DNA from: Flavobacterium sp. JAS | Lineage (GTDB): Bacteria; Bacteroidota; Bacteroidia; Flavobacteriales; Flavobacteriaceae | Direction of reading: 5' to 3' | DNA: 64,000 nt | Assembly (NCBI RefSeq): GCF_020991455.1 | Contig: NZ_JAJMOX010000005.1 | Location: 248,001 to 312,000 of the forward strand | Part shown: positions 25,926 to 34,185 of the stretch, piece after piece | Numbering within the stretch: position 1 is the stretch's first letter | Layout: each line of letters starts with the position of its first letter | Position numbers and translations under genes: made by a program | Notes under the pieces: generated by a model | The model's input: the letters and a program-made list of their open reading frames with translations, nothing else | Told to the model about the DNA's origin: nothing | The model's database searches: none

Positions 25926-26683
25926 TCATTTCATTAGGTATAGTTTTCTTAACTTTACTCGTGACTTTGCTTGTTATATTCTTTTATTTTTTAAAGAAAA
26001 AAAACCACTATCTCGTTGATAAAATGGAATCTGAACTTTATTTTCAATCTGAGTTAATAAAAACCAGAATAGAAATAAAGGATCAGACTCTTTCTGAAAT
26101 TAGCAAAGAGCTTCATGACAATATTGGCCAGATAGTATCTGTTGGTATTATGCAACTCAACATGTATATCAATAGCGGAAAAGTTGTTCAGGAAAATGAA
26201 TTACGTGATCTAAAAGGAATTTTAGCCAAATCGCTGGACGAAATCAGAATTTTATCCCGAATTATAAATAAAGACAATTTACTGCAAAGCAATTTTATCG
26301 AAGCCATAAAACAAGATTTAGAGCGAGTAAAAAAGCTAAAAAAAATTCAGTACAAATATACCCTCTCTGGAGAAATACCTGAGATTAATGAGGAACATGA
26401 TTTGTTTATTTACCGAATTTTTCAAGAAGCATTACATAATAGCCTAAAACATTCACGCAGTGATTTGTTTGAAGTAAATATTACCACAACTGCTGATTTG
26501 TTTTGCTTAGATATTAAAGATTTTGGAATTGGTTATGATCCGCTCATAGCAAATTCCGGAATAGGACTGAACAACATGAGATTAAGAGCCAAATTAATTG
26601 GAGCAAATCTAATTATGAAATCAGACGCATCAGGAACAGCTGTAACTTTAGAATATCCCTTAACCAAAAACGATGAAACCTAA
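25898..26683 (+). CDS. Sensor histidine kinase, NarL/HisKA_3 type
   Basis: I chose the ATG at 25898 (MERKEIQLLVISLG) over one seven codons upstream because the latter lies within the preceding gene's coding end and adds nothing to the domain. The protein has one N-terminal membrane helix, then a HisKA_3 domain with the phosphoacceptor in ISKELHDNIGQIVSVG, then an ATPase domain with the N-box FQEALHNSLKHS, D-box DFGIGYDP and G-box GIGLNNMRLRAKLIGANL. It should phosphorylate the response regulator encoded downstream with an 11-base overlap. No extracellular sensing domain is present. Confidence 0.9.
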   Translation: MERKEIQLLVISLGIVFLTLLVTLLVIFFYFLKKKNHYLVDKMESELYFQSELIKTRIEIKDQTLSEISKELHDNIGQIVSVGIMQLNMYINSGKVVQENELRDLKGILAKSLDEIRILSRIINKDNLLQSNFIEAIKQDLERVKKLKKIQYKYTLSGEIPEINEEHDLFIYRIFQEALHNSLKHSRSDLFEVNITTTADLFCLDIKDFGIGYDPLIANSGIGLNNMRLRAKLIGANLIMKSDASGTAVTLEYPLTKNDET

Positions 26684-27317
26684 GAACAAAATTATTATTG
26701 TAGATGATCACTTGCTTTTTTCGCAATCGCTTGAGCTTTTGATTCATAGTTTTAAAGATTTTGAAGTAATAAATCGCTTTGAAAATGGAAAAGTATTTAT
26801 TTCGTACTTAGAAGAAAATGTCGATCTTGAAGTTGATTTAATTTTATTAGATGTTAATATGCCTGTTTTGGATGGCGTAAGTACCATGAAATGGATCAAA
26901 GAAAACAGACCTGATCTTAAAGTTATTGCACTATCTGTAAATGATGACGAAGAGGTTATTATAAAAATGCTAACCAACGGTGCAAAAGGGTATTTACTAA
27001 AAGATACTTCGCCGGAAATATTTAAGGATGGTATTGTATCGGTTATAGAAAAAGGTTTTTACTTTACTGAATTAGTATCCGGAATGCTGGTCAAAAAAGC
27101 CAACAATGATTCGACAAAAGTCAATTTGAAAGACAAAGAAATCATTTTCATAAAACACGCCTGCACCGAAAAAACATACAAAGAAATTGCCTCGGAAATG
27201 TGTTTAAGTCCCAAGACAATTGATGGTTACCGCGAATGTCTGTTCGATAAATTAGAAATCAAAACCCGAATAGGTTTAGTGCTTTATGCCATCAAACACA
27301 AGATTGTTATGGTCTAA
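26673..27317 (+). CDS. LuxR/NarL-family response regulator
   Basis: The 214-residue protein has a receiver domain with acidic pocket IIVDDHLLFS, phosphoacceptor Asp in LILLDVNMPVLDG and conserved Lys in GAKGYLLKDTSPEIF. A C-terminal LuxR-type helix-turn-helix follows, TYKEIASEMCLSPKTIDGY. It overlaps the kinase gene and should be its partner. The most likely targets are the divergent muramidase unit and its own operon; this is inferred from position. The gene is convergent with apt, with one base between their stops. Confidence 0.92.
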   Translation: MKPKNKIIIVDDHLLFSQSLELLIHSFKDFEVINRFENGKVFISYLEENVDLEVDLILLDVNMPVLDGVSTMKWIKENRPDLKVIALSVNDDEEVIIKMLTNGAKGYLLKDTSPEIFKDGIVSVIEKGFYFTELVSGMLVKKANNDSTKVNLKDKEIIFIKHACTEKTYKEIASEMCLSPKTIDGYRECLFDKLEIKTRIGLVLYAIKHKIVMV

Positions 27318-27318
27318 A

Positions 27319-27831
27319 TCAATAGGCAATGGCTGAAAATATGGGATAATCTTTGATTTTTTCTCTTCCGTTAAGGAAAGTTAATTCCATTAAGAAATTA
27401 CATTGTACAATTTCTCCACCTAATCTTTCTACTAGTTCGCAAACTGCTTTTGCGGTTCCTCCAGTAGCCAAAACATCGTCGTGTATCAAAACCCTGTCTC
27501 CTTTTTTTATTGCGTCTGTGTGCATCTCTAAACTATCTGTGCCGTATTCCAGTTCATAAGTAGCCGAAATAGTTTCATACGGTAACTTTTTAGGTTTTCG
27601 AACCGGAACAAAACCTGCATTTAATTCCTGAGCTAATAATATCCCAAAGAAAAAGCCACGACTCTCAGCTCCTACTACTTTATCAATTTTTTGCGCTTTT
27701 AAAGATTCGGCTAAAATAAAAACCGCTTCTTTTGTTGCAATTGGGTCATTTAGCAACGGAGTGATGTCTTTAAATAAAATTCCTTCTTTTGGAAAACCTT
27801 GAATATCACGTATATAATTTTTAATATGCAT
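27319..27831 (-). CDS. apt: Adenine phosphoribosyltransferase
   Basis: The 170-residue protein is a full-length Apt: DIQGFPKEGILFKDITPLL at the start, GAESRGFFFG for the adenine side, RKPKKLPYETIS for the flexible loop and the PRPP-binding VLIHDDVLATGGTAKA. It makes AMP from adenine and PRPP in purine salvage, in the cytoplasm. It is divergent from the tRNA-Arg gene. Confidence 0.97.
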   Translation of the reverse strand: MHIKNYIRDIQGFPKEGILFKDITPLLNDPIATKEAVFILAESLKAQKIDKVVGAESRGFFFGILLAQELNAGFVPVRKPKKLPYETISATYELEYGTDSLEMHTDAIKKGDRVLIHDDVLATGGTAKAVCELVERLGGEIVQCNFLMELTFLNGREKIKDYPIFSAIAY

Positions 27832-27859
27832 TTTTTTTTATTTTTATGTTATTTTTCTC

Positions 27860-27889
27860 TTGTATATCTCACATTTCTTTCTATCTTTG
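27860..27889 (+). promoter_or_regulatory. Promoter of the tRNA-Arg gene
   Basis: TTG at 27860-27862 and TATCTTTG at 27882-27889 match the Bacteroidetes consensus with a 19-base gap. The tRNA begins 56 bases downstream. Confidence 0.75.
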
Positions 27890-27945
27890 CACCCGCAATA
27901 AGCAATCAACAAAGCTACGAAAAAATAGCTAATTGATAACAAAAA

Positions 27946-28019
27946 GGCCTCGTGGCGCAACTGAATAGCGCACTTGATTACGGCTCAAGAGGTTACTGGT
28001 TTGAATCCAGTCGAGGTCA
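27946..28019 (+). tRNA. tRNA-Arg (ACG anticodon)
   Basis: The acceptor stem GGCCTCG pairs with CGAGGTC (one G-T pair). The D arm is GCGC/GCGC, the anticodon stem CTTGA/TCAAG holds loop TTACGGC with anticodon ACG, and the T arm is ACTGG/CCAGT with TTTGAAT loop. The discriminator base is A and CCA is not encoded. The gene is intact but its 3' half is the left attachment site of a genomic island: the last codons of a serine recombinase lie inside it on the other strand. A terminator carried by the island follows directly. Confidence 0.95.
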
Positions 28020-29505
28020 CTCTACGGGACAAAAGATAAAAATCATCTTTTGTCCCGTTTTTTTTACGTTTTAATTCACTGTTAATCAAATAAATAGACT
28101 CTACAATTTTGTTCACTCTAGCGGTTTGTATTTTATTTTCTCGAATCGTGAAATTTTCGGGGTAAATTAAACCAATCAGGCTTCTTTTATCTGATAAATC
28201 CCTATCTACATAAGTTTCATTAAGCTTAATAAGGTTGTCAACGCCCTTAACTAGTAGCTCTTCAATACTATGCTTATCATTAACCACCAACGACAATTCC
28301 CTTTCCAGGTTTGTAATTCGTCCATTGTAGTCTTCTTTCATCATTTTGTAATCCTCTGGATCAATTTTTAATGATAACAGAAGATCTCTTGCATTACCTA
28401 ATCTAACTTCATAATCTTTTATCTGTTCGAGTAGTCTTCTTTTTTTCTCTCCGGCATTATCTGTTAAATCACGGTGTGTCTCATAGAGGAGTGAGGTGTA
28501 AAGTTTTTTTACTTCAGTTATAGGTTGATATTTTTTAAGATTTTCAATAAACAGCTTGTTAGCAGTTTCTGAATTAATTCGATACTTACATTTCGCTTCA
28601 CAGTGGTAGTAATAGTAATGCTTATGTCTACCTTTACATTTGCTGCCCTGCAGTTTCTTTTGGCACTTTGGGCATATAAAAGAGCCTCTGAGAGGAAATT
28701 CTACTACAGTTTTAATTTTTGGCCTGTAAACACGTGATTTACCATCTAAAACATCTTGCACATTATAAAATAGTCCTTCGGAAATTAACGGCTCATGCTG
28801 GCCTGTTACTAATCTGCTTTCCTCATCTTTATATTTAGGAATAAATATCTTTCCACAGTAGACAGGGTTTCTTATTAATCCCCACAAGTTGCTCTTGGTT
28901 CTTTTAAAGCCTCTTCTGCGGGCCAGATGATACACCTGTTCTGTATTAAAAACACCTTTTGACAGCTCCTCGAATATCCATCGCATAACAGATGCCGCTG
29001 GTTCAACAAGTGCAATATATTTAGTTCCGTCCTCTTTAGATTTATTTGCATATCCGAAAGGAGCGGTTCCCATATATCGTCCTTCTTTCTTCGCTCTTCT
29101 CATTCCATGAAAGGTATTTAAAGCTCTTCGATCATTTTCTACTTCAGGAGCTGCAAGGTAAAAAGCCAGCATCATTTTATTTTCTGGAATTGACAAATCA
29201 AGAGGCTGTTCAATCGCTTGAGGTTCTACACCTAATTTCCTTAATATGCTTATCATTTGGTATGCATCTCCTGCATTTCTGCTGAAGCGATCCCATTTAG
29301 TAAACAAAACCAGATCGGTCGTGTTTTTTTGTTTTTTTAGGTTAAGCAAAAGTTTATTCCACTGCGGCCTGTTAAATGTCTTAGCTGAATGATCCTCGTA
29401 AATAACATTTCGTACCTCAATATAATTTATTGAACAGTATTTCCTTAACATTTCTTCCTGATGACGCTGCGAGAACCCTTTCTCTGCCTGCTCGTCGGTA
29501 CTCAC
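27985..29505 (-). CDS. Large serine recombinase (site-specific integrase), N-terminus uncertain
   Basis: The 506-residue reading frame has a resolvase catalytic domain (about residues 1-135, with STDEQAEKGFSQR, TKWDRFSRNAGDAYQMI and AAPEVENDRRALNT), a Recombinase domain (about 150-250), a zinc ribbon (CPKCQKKL with a later CEAKCKYRI) and a coiled coil. The true N-terminal strand reads ILYIRVS just ahead of the GTG used here, but an in-frame stop at 29533-29535 leaves no ATG, GTG or TTG for that strand; only CTG or ATA are available. The gene is either started at an unusual codon or damaged at its 5' end. The last codons run into the tRNA-Arg gene, the target site. Confidence 0.85.
   Translation of the reverse strand: MSTDEQAEKGFSQRHQEEMLRKYCSINYIEVRNVIYEDHSAKTFNRPQWNKLLLNLKKQKNTTDLVLFTKWDRFSRNAGDAYQMISILRKLGVEPQAIEQPLDLSIPENKMMLAFYLAAPEVENDRRALNTFHGMRRAKKEGRYMGTAPFGYANKSKEDGTKYIALVEPAASVMRWIFEELSKGVFNTEQVYHLARRRGFKRTKSNLWGLIRNPVYCGKIFIPKYKDEESRLVTGQHEPLISEGLFYNVQDVLDGKSRVYRPKIKTVVEFPLRGSFICPKCQKKLQGSKCKGRHKHYYYYHCEAKCKYRINSETANKLFIENLKKYQPITEVKKLYTSLLYETHRDLTDNAGEKKRRLLEQIKDYEVRLGNARDLLLSLKIDPEDYKMMKEDYNGRITNLERELSLVVNDKHSIEELLVKGVDNLIKLNETYVDRDLSDKRSLIGLIYPENFTIRENKIQTARVNKIVESIYLINSELKRKKNGTKDDFYLLSRRVTSTGFKPVTS
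28010..28020 (+). repeat. attL core of the genomic island (tRNA tail)
   Basis: GTCGAGGTCAC at the tRNA 3' end is repeated exactly at 55548-55558. Degenerate versions lie at 29698-29705 and 57198-57207. The pair of exact copies brackets the recombinase, the cassette region and the oxidoreductase cluster. Confidence 0.8.
28024..28065 (+). terminator. tRNA-Arg terminator supplied by the island
   Basis: Perfect 14-base arms ACGGGACAAAAGAT (28024-28037) and ATCTTTTGTCCCGT (28045-28058) are followed by a T-run. It lies inside the 3' coding part of the leftward recombinase, so the same DNA is both terminator for the tRNA and codons for the recombinase. Confidence 0.85.
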
Positions 29506-29630
29506 TCTGATATACAGTATTATACTTCGACTTTACGGCCCGCAGCAGTCCTGGTTTGATAAGAGCTGGAAACCTTCTGAAATTAAGCAGGTGAAATAAA
29601 ATAAAATAATAAACTAAATACATTTTGCTT

Positions 29631-29705
29631 CAATCCCCAACAGTAGTAAGCCAATCTCATGATATCCTCTATAAAATATATAGAAATTTGTCGTTGTGGG
29701 GTCAC
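29631..29705. other. att-like segment A (relic right end)
   Basis: This segment shares CAGTAGTAAGCCAATCTC and the pattern TATAAAAT..TAGAAATTTGTC with segments B (55436-55558) and C (57088-57207). It ends in GGGTCAC, a relic of the tRNA tail, and is followed by a terminator hairpin. It lacks the internal part found in B and C. It looks like the right end of a first small island that carries only the recombinase. Confidence 0.65.
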
Positions 29706-29712
29706 CACAGTC

Positions 29713-29750
29713 AAATGGCGCCAATTGAAGACAATGGGCGCCATTTTTTT
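29713..29750 (+). terminator. Terminator after att-like segment A
   Basis: AAATGGCGCC (29713-29722) pairs with GGCGCCATTT (29737-29746), followed by Ts. It has the same position relative to the tRNA-tail relic as the terminators after the tRNA itself and after segments B and C. Confidence 0.8.
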
Positions 29751-29798
29751 ATAATCTCACTTATTTTTATTAGTCTAAAGAGCCGAGCTCCTCAGCAG

Positions 29799-29879
29799 CC
29801 CTAGCCCCGATAGCAGTGGAAATCCTTTTGTGCCGGTGTTCGGCACAAAAGATTGAAACGGATAGCGGGAAAAAGCTCC
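29799..29879. repeat. Palindromic repeat family 1, copy 1
   Basis: It begins CCCTAGCCCCGATAGCAGTGG, contains the hairpin CTTTTGTGCC / GGCACAAAAG around a short loop, and ends with ACGGATAGCGGG and AGCTCC. Four more copies follow at 31530, 33878, 35974 and 41021, separating small gene sets. Confidence 0.85.
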
Positions 29880-29983
29880 TAAAAAAATTTAAACATAAAA
29901 GATAATACGATAGACAATCGACCCGGAGTTAACGGGAAAAAGCTCCAAAAAAATAACATCAAACCCAAAAAGCTCTAAAAAAA

Positions 29984-30368
29984 AATTACCACAAGCACCA
30001 CCGTAATTCCCAAAACCAAATCAAAGACCCAAAACCCGCAGCCAAAAACACCCAGCCCCTATGACCCGCAGAACCCTTATAAGAAACCCCAAAGCGGCCC
30101 CAAAGACATAACCGGGAAGGACATAGAAAAGGACCTTATAGAGAATAACCCTTCAAAGGGATCCCAAACGGATATGGATACCCAAAAGGGCGATGAGGAT
30201 GAAAACGAAGCCTTTGAGAGCATAGCGCCCGAAAAGGATAATCCGGTGCAGAGGGAATTCGAAATCGGGCACATTGGCAACCAGGAGCTTAAGAAAGATG
30301 AACGCGCAAGGGATGAGTCGCGTCATAGTACACCGGGCAATCATAAACCTTCCCAGCGAAAATTTTAA
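29984..30368 (+). pseudogene. Decayed hydrophilic small protein gene, copy 1
   Basis: This stretch is a diverged duplicate of 36324-36732. The readable product is very hydrophilic: an N-terminal part with HHRNSQNQIKDP, then, after a frame change near 30060, DITGKDIEKDLIENNPSKGS, a middle part with PEKDNPVQREFEIG and the end NHKPSQRKF. There is no start codon left in the first frame. Both copies share the same frame change at AGCCCCTATGACCC, so it predates the duplication. I do not know the family; it looks like an acidic, disordered Flavobacterium protein. G+C is higher than in flanking DNA. Confidence 0.6.
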
Positions 30369-30372
30369 TGTA

Positions 30373-30516
30373 CTAATTAATGAAGGCCTTGCGGAATGCT
30401 GCCCACTTGCAGATCAAAAGAAAAAGGCTCTATTTTTCGCGACAATTAAAAAAAGATTCCCCAATGATAGAAATCCTATTTGGGAGAATTTACATGTGCA
30501 GAAATTTTGTGCTTAA
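30373..30516 (+). pseudogene. Short duplicated gene tail
   Basis: The frame ends QKKKALFFATIKKRFPNDR..NLHVQKFCA and stop. A second, more diverged version of this tail (KKALFRNSKERYPNDQKQ) lies at 31690-31803. Neither has a proper start. They look like orphan 3' ends of a cassette gene of unknown function. Confidence 0.45.
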
Positions 30517-30596
30517 AAGTTTGTGCTTAAGGGAAAAATCCCGGATCTTTATTCCCCAAGCGCCCTAATATGCGCCAGAACCTCACCACCAAGCAT

Positions 30597-31148
30597 ATGA
30601 CAACAGAACGACTCATAAAACTCGGAAGACAAACAGCAATCACTTCATTCTTGCTTGGGACAGCTATTTTTGGAATTTACTTCTTTACTTCTTCCTTTGA
30701 GCTACTTTCGCTTGGCTATGGTTTTATCGCACTGGCAGGTCTCATAAATATTGGAGTTTTAATTTCAATTTTAGTTAAAGCTAGCCAGGACAAAGACAAC
30801 AGAACAAGATTATTTGCGACCTGCGCACTTATGCTGCTCAATATTCCTGTACTGTTTTTTTACTGCTGGGCAACTATAATTTTGGTGGGCACCATGAGAA
30901 TTACTTTTACAAACACGACACCAACAACTTTGACAAACATAAATATCGTTGGTTGCGGCGGCGGACACATTGACAAATTAGAAAGCGGCGAAAGTGAAAC
31001 GGTTTGGATTGAGATAACCGGTGATTGTTCAATAGGGATTGACTATTTATCGGGCGGACAAAAGAAAGAAGAAAATGTTGCCAGCTATTTGACAAGCACT
31101 ATGGGACAGAAAATGAAACATAATATTGGCGGAAAAAACGAAGAATAA
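30597..31148 (+). CDS. Small membrane protein of unknown function
   Basis: I prefer the ATG at 30597 (MTTERLIKLGRQTAITSF), nine codons inside the longest frame. The product of 183 residues has three or four hydrophobic segments in its first 110 residues. A soluble tail follows, with MRITFTNTTPTTLTNINIVGCGGG and the end MKHNIGGKNEE. A fragment of a paralogue's tail (MGHKIKHNIGGQNTEQF) survives at 35868-35921, so this was a repeated cassette gene. Function unknown. Confidence 0.65.
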   Translation: MTTERLIKLGRQTAITSFLLGTAIFGIYFFTSSFELLSLGYGFIALAGLINIGVLISILVKASQDKDNRTRLFATCALMLLNIPVLFFYCWATIILVGTMRITFTNTTPTTLTNINIVGCGGGHIDKLESGESETVWIEITGDCSIGIDYLSGGQKKEENVASYLTSTMGQKMKHNIGGKNEE

Positions 31149-31223
31149 TTTTGATAACAGCAAAGCGAGGATTTTGCTTCTATGCGCAGGCAAAATCAAT
31201 AAAGCACTCCTAAATTAATTATA

Positions 31224-31499
31224 ATGTACTCAACCAAGATCTTTTCCGGTTTATGTTTTTTTATAGCTCTCCTACTTATTGCAGTCGGTATTTATATGAA
31301 GTTAAATAATATTCTATCCACTGGCCAATCCTACAAAACCCGCCTAGGTATTAGTATGAACGCGGAATCAATTGACGGAAATGGAGCTTTGTTTTTTGGC
31401 ATACTCATTTTAATTGTATCGCTTGTTAGTAATCGAATTTATATTTCCCAAAAGAAAGATAGAGACAAAAAATTGGAAGAAGAGAAAACTCTTAATTAA
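31224..31499 (+). CDS. Small two-helix membrane protein
   Basis: The 91-residue protein has two membrane helices (about residues 7-25 and 55-73) and a charged C-terminal tail. Nothing identifies its family. It lies between the membrane protein at 30597 and the second copy of palindromic repeat family 1, in the same direction, so the two may form one cassette. Confidence 0.5.
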   Translation: MYSTKIFSGLCFFIALLLIAVGIYMKLNNILSTGQSYKTRLGISMNAESIDGNGALFFGILILIVSLVSNRIYISQKKDRDKKLEEEKTLN

Positions 31500-31529
31500 A
31501 CGGCAGCCACTAAAGAACAGACTCGACTA

Positions 31530-31635
31530 CCCTAGCCCCGATTGCTTCGCCAGTTCGCTGCGCTCGTGTGCAGTGGAAATTCTTTTGTGCCGGGGTTCGG
31601 CACAAAAGATTGTAACGGATAGCGGGATTAGCTCC
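31530..31635. repeat. Palindromic repeat family 1, copy 2
   Basis: Same ends and same apical hairpin as copy 1, but with an extra block of about 26 bases after CCCCGATTGC (TTCGCCAGTTCGCTGCGCTC), also found in copy 3. The right end reads GCGGGATTAGCTCC. Confidence 0.85.
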
Positions 31636-31689
31636 TAAAAAATAATATTAAATACAATTGACGATGCTGATCATCCCAATTAGATTTTT

Positions 31690-31803
31690 GCCCATTTGTA
31701 CATCAAAAAAAGAAAAAAAGCTTTATTTCGCAACAGCAAAGAAAGATATCCAAATGATCAAAAACAGCTATTAGGTGAACTTGCAACTGCAGAAATAAAA
31801 TGA
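31690..31803 (+). pseudogene. Orphan gene tail, diverged duplicate of 30373-30516
   Basis: The readable end is KKALFRNSKERYPNDQKQLL followed by GELATAEIK and a stop at 31801-31803. It aligns with KKALFFATIKKRFPNDRN of the earlier copy. The rest of the gap 31500-31904 holds repeat copy 2 and nothing else recognisable. Confidence 0.4.
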
Positions 31804-31904
31804 TTCTGCCCACAACTCCCGCTAATCTATAAACTAAACCAAAAGAAACTTTCTCTTTTCCAAAATGCCCAAATCTCTTCTAGCACGTGTTAGCAGAAGG
31901 TTTT

Positions 31905-32813
31905 TTATTCTATTCCCATTTTGTTTTGTGTACAATCAATGTACAAACTATTGTTTAAAAATATTTTGTTTCCTAGCAATCCTGTCATACCAGAAAATTT
32001 CATCATTGAGTATTGGGCTTGTGAAAATCCCTCTACATAAGTAACATTATTTAAAGGTATTTCGTGGTTAAAAAATTCAATTTTTTGGTTACAGTTTGCT
32101 GTGTACACAGTTAAAACTTTATCCCACGATTGTGATTTTTCTATATTTATTTTTGAGTTGGGTAATTTCAAGTTTTCCCATACTTCTTTGTTGGTTAATA
32201 ATTCATAGGCACTTGTGCCCGAATCAAATAAAAAATTTTCCTCTTTCTTTTTTAATAAGCCTCTAATGATTATTTTTCTTTTTTTGAATTTAAAATCAAA
32301 CAAGTTAGCTTGAAATTGAGATGGCACTTTAGATATATTTAAAGCAATATAATTTTCTTTAAAATTGATGATTGTTTTTCTATTTTCTAAAATATCGGCC
32401 CCAATAGTCCCAATTATTTTTATGGAATCATTGTCATTATTTCCGTGATCATAAATTTTAAATTTATCGGAAGTAATTTTTGTTTTTCCAATATAGAAAG
32501 AAGTTTTTGCAAGTTCTTTATCTACTGAGATTTGCCCGATTTTTTTTATTGAATTTGAATAAAATATGGTATAAGGCGAACCCGTGTCAAATTGCAAATA
32601 ATATATTATTGTATCATTCGAAAAATGTAAAGGGAGCAACAAAACATTTTTTTCTGTACCCAACCATGTAAATGGAATTAGACCACTTTCATGGTCTACT
32701 ATTAAATAATTTTTTTCCGGAGTGAATTTTTGATCAAAATAAATATAGCCTCCAAGTATAGCTAAAATCAAAAAAACCAAAATAGTCAACACAATTTTCT
32801 TTAAAACTTTCAT
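31905..32813 (-). CDS. Membrane-anchored aspartyl protease-like protein
   Basis: I prefer the ATG at 32811-32813 (MKVLKKIVLTILVFLILAIL), which opens a signal anchor; a start 19 codons upstream is possible. The protein of 302 residues has two retropepsin-like half motifs: FDTGSPYTIF in the first half and FDSGTSAYELL in the second. This is the DTG...DSG pattern of a single-chain aspartic protease. Bacterial retropepsin-like proteins of this kind are mostly uncharacterised. It lies just downstream of a helix-turn-helix membrane protein, 90 bases away and in the same direction. Confidence 0.7.
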   Translation of the reverse strand: MKVLKKIVLTILVFLILAILGGYIYFDQKFTPEKNYLIVDHESGLIPFTWLGTEKNVLLLPLHFSNDTIIYYLQFDTGSPYTIFYSNSIKKIGQISVDKELAKTSFYIGKTKITSDKFKIYDHGNNDNDSIKIIGTIGADILENRKTIINFKENYIALNISKVPSQFQANLFDFKFKKRKIIIRGLLKKKEENFLFDSGTSAYELLTNKEVWENLKLPNSKINIEKSQSWDKVLTVYTANCNQKIEFFNHEIPLNNVTYVEGFSQAQYSMMKFSGMTGLLGNKIFLNNSLYIDCTQNKMGIE

Positions 32814-32903
32814 TAGATTATTTTTTTTTGCAAATTTCTGTTTTACAAAACAATTTATTTGCAAAAGCAATACGCCAATTTTACGTCAATCTACCGACAA
32901 AGC

Positions 32904-33443
32904 TTATAAATAATTAATTTTCAAACTTTTATGCAAATCGTTTTTTGTGTTTAAACTTATACCGTTTAGAATAACTACCAATAATTTCAGACAAAGAATT
33001 AATAATAATGGAAATATAAAAAGCGGAAAATGTAGTGATAATCCTTTTTGAATGAATGGGCTTGCTATTTGAGAAACAGCAAGTGCAACTGCAATTAGAA
33101 TTTGAACACTAACTATATTTTTCCCAAGCTCTTTGTTTTTGTTGTCTTTTGTTTTGTAGGTCAAAATTAATGGGAATACAACTCCGCCAAAAGGTATTAG
33201 AAGTCCAAATAAACTAGAAAAATTAATCAATTTTACTCTGTCAAGTTTTGTAATTTCTTTGGAAGGTATTAGTTTTTCAGGTTCAGTTTCAAAGACATTT
33301 GCAAGTGCCTTCAATGTAAATCCTTTTGGGATATTTCCTGCTTCAACTCTTTGAATTGTCCTTAGCGAAAGTCCACTTTTTTCTGCAAGTTCAGTTTGGG
33401 TCAAGTTTTTTCCTTCTCTTAAATGTTGAACTATTGATTTCAT
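32904..33443 (-). CDS. XRE-type HTH regulator with C-terminal membrane region
   Basis: The 179-residue protein has a Cro/C1-type helix-turn-helix (residues 4-60: LTQTELAEKSGLSLRTIQRVEAG is the recognition region, cut here to its first part LTQTELAEKSGLSLRTIQ). Three or four membrane helices follow, of the DUF4870-like kind. A membrane-tethered repressor is implied. A 14-base perfect palindrome CTGACAATTGTCAG lies 95 bases upstream (33538-33551), with a related TGTCTGAC half-site at 33492-33499, a plausible operator. It probably shares a transcript with the aspartyl protease-like gene. Confidence 0.8.
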   Translation of the reverse strand: MKSIVQHLREGKNLTQTELAEKSGLSLRTIQRVEAGNIPKGFTLKALANVFETEPEKLIPSKEITKLDRVKLINFSSLFGLLIPFGGVVFPLILTYKTKDNKNKELGKNIVSVQILIAVALAVSQIASPFIQKGLSLHFPLFIFPLLLILCLKLLVVILNGISLNTKNDLHKSLKINYL

Positions 33444-33877
33444 TTTCGTTTTGTTTGCGGTTTTGATAAACTTTCTGCTAACTTGTATATATGTCTGACT
33501 ACATCCGACTTATCTACCCTAAATCGAGTCGCTATGTCTGACAATTGTCAGGGTTATATATTTTCAAAAATAGGATTTTTATTTCATAAATCATCAAACG
33601 GACTTTTTATTTGTTGAATACTTTTCATACTAACATTACTATAAATTTCGGTGCTTTTGCAAGTTTTATGAATTGGCGAGAACGCGATTCTAACTAATAG
33701 TGATATTACATTCAACTAGCAAAATATAGATCATTTAAAATCTTTAAATCTTTCACCAATGGTTCGAATTCTGTACGATCATGGTTTCTATAAACATGAT
33801 TTAAGTATTCTGTTTCTGATAAGCAACCGACTTCAGGTTTTTATACTTTAATTACAGAAAAACAATAGTACGCCCTG
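33444..33877. promoter_or_regulatory. Intergenic region with candidate operator for the HTH membrane gene
   Basis: The only clear signal is CTGACAATTGTCAG at 33538-33551 with the repeated half-site TGTCTGAC at 33492-33499 and 33535-33542. No gene is visible in the rest of this stretch up to repeat copy 3. Confidence 0.45.
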
Positions 33878-33984
33878 CCCTAGCCCCGATTGCTTTGCCA
33901 GTTCGCTTCGCTCGTGTGCAGTGGAAATCCTTTTGCGCCGGGGTTCGGCGCAAAAGATTGAAGCGAATAGCGGAAAAAAGCTCC
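33878..33984. repeat. Palindromic repeat family 1, copy 3 (compensatory change)
   Basis: As copy 2, with the extra internal block, but the apical stem is CTTTTGCGCC / GGCGCAAAAG instead of CTTTTGTGCC / GGCACAAAAG. The T-A pair became C-G on both sides, so the pairing itself is maintained. No gene is visible between this copy and 34186. Confidence 0.85.
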
Positions 33985-34185
33985 AAAAAAAGCAATATCA
34001 AACCTAAAAACTCAGCGATGAGCATAATCTTACACCTTCTAAAAAGCCAACGAATTGTACCTAGCCAGCTAAAAAAGCAGAAAAAACACGGCATAAAATT
34101 CATTAGAGGAATAAAAAATTAAATACAATCAGAAATTACAGCGCTTTTTTGTAACATTAGATACAAAATCTCCACTAATCGATTT

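Noticed and set aside
33895..34122. Frames across repeat copy 3 as genes
   Set aside because: They come from translating the palindromic repeat and have no start context, homologous motif or separate coding signal.
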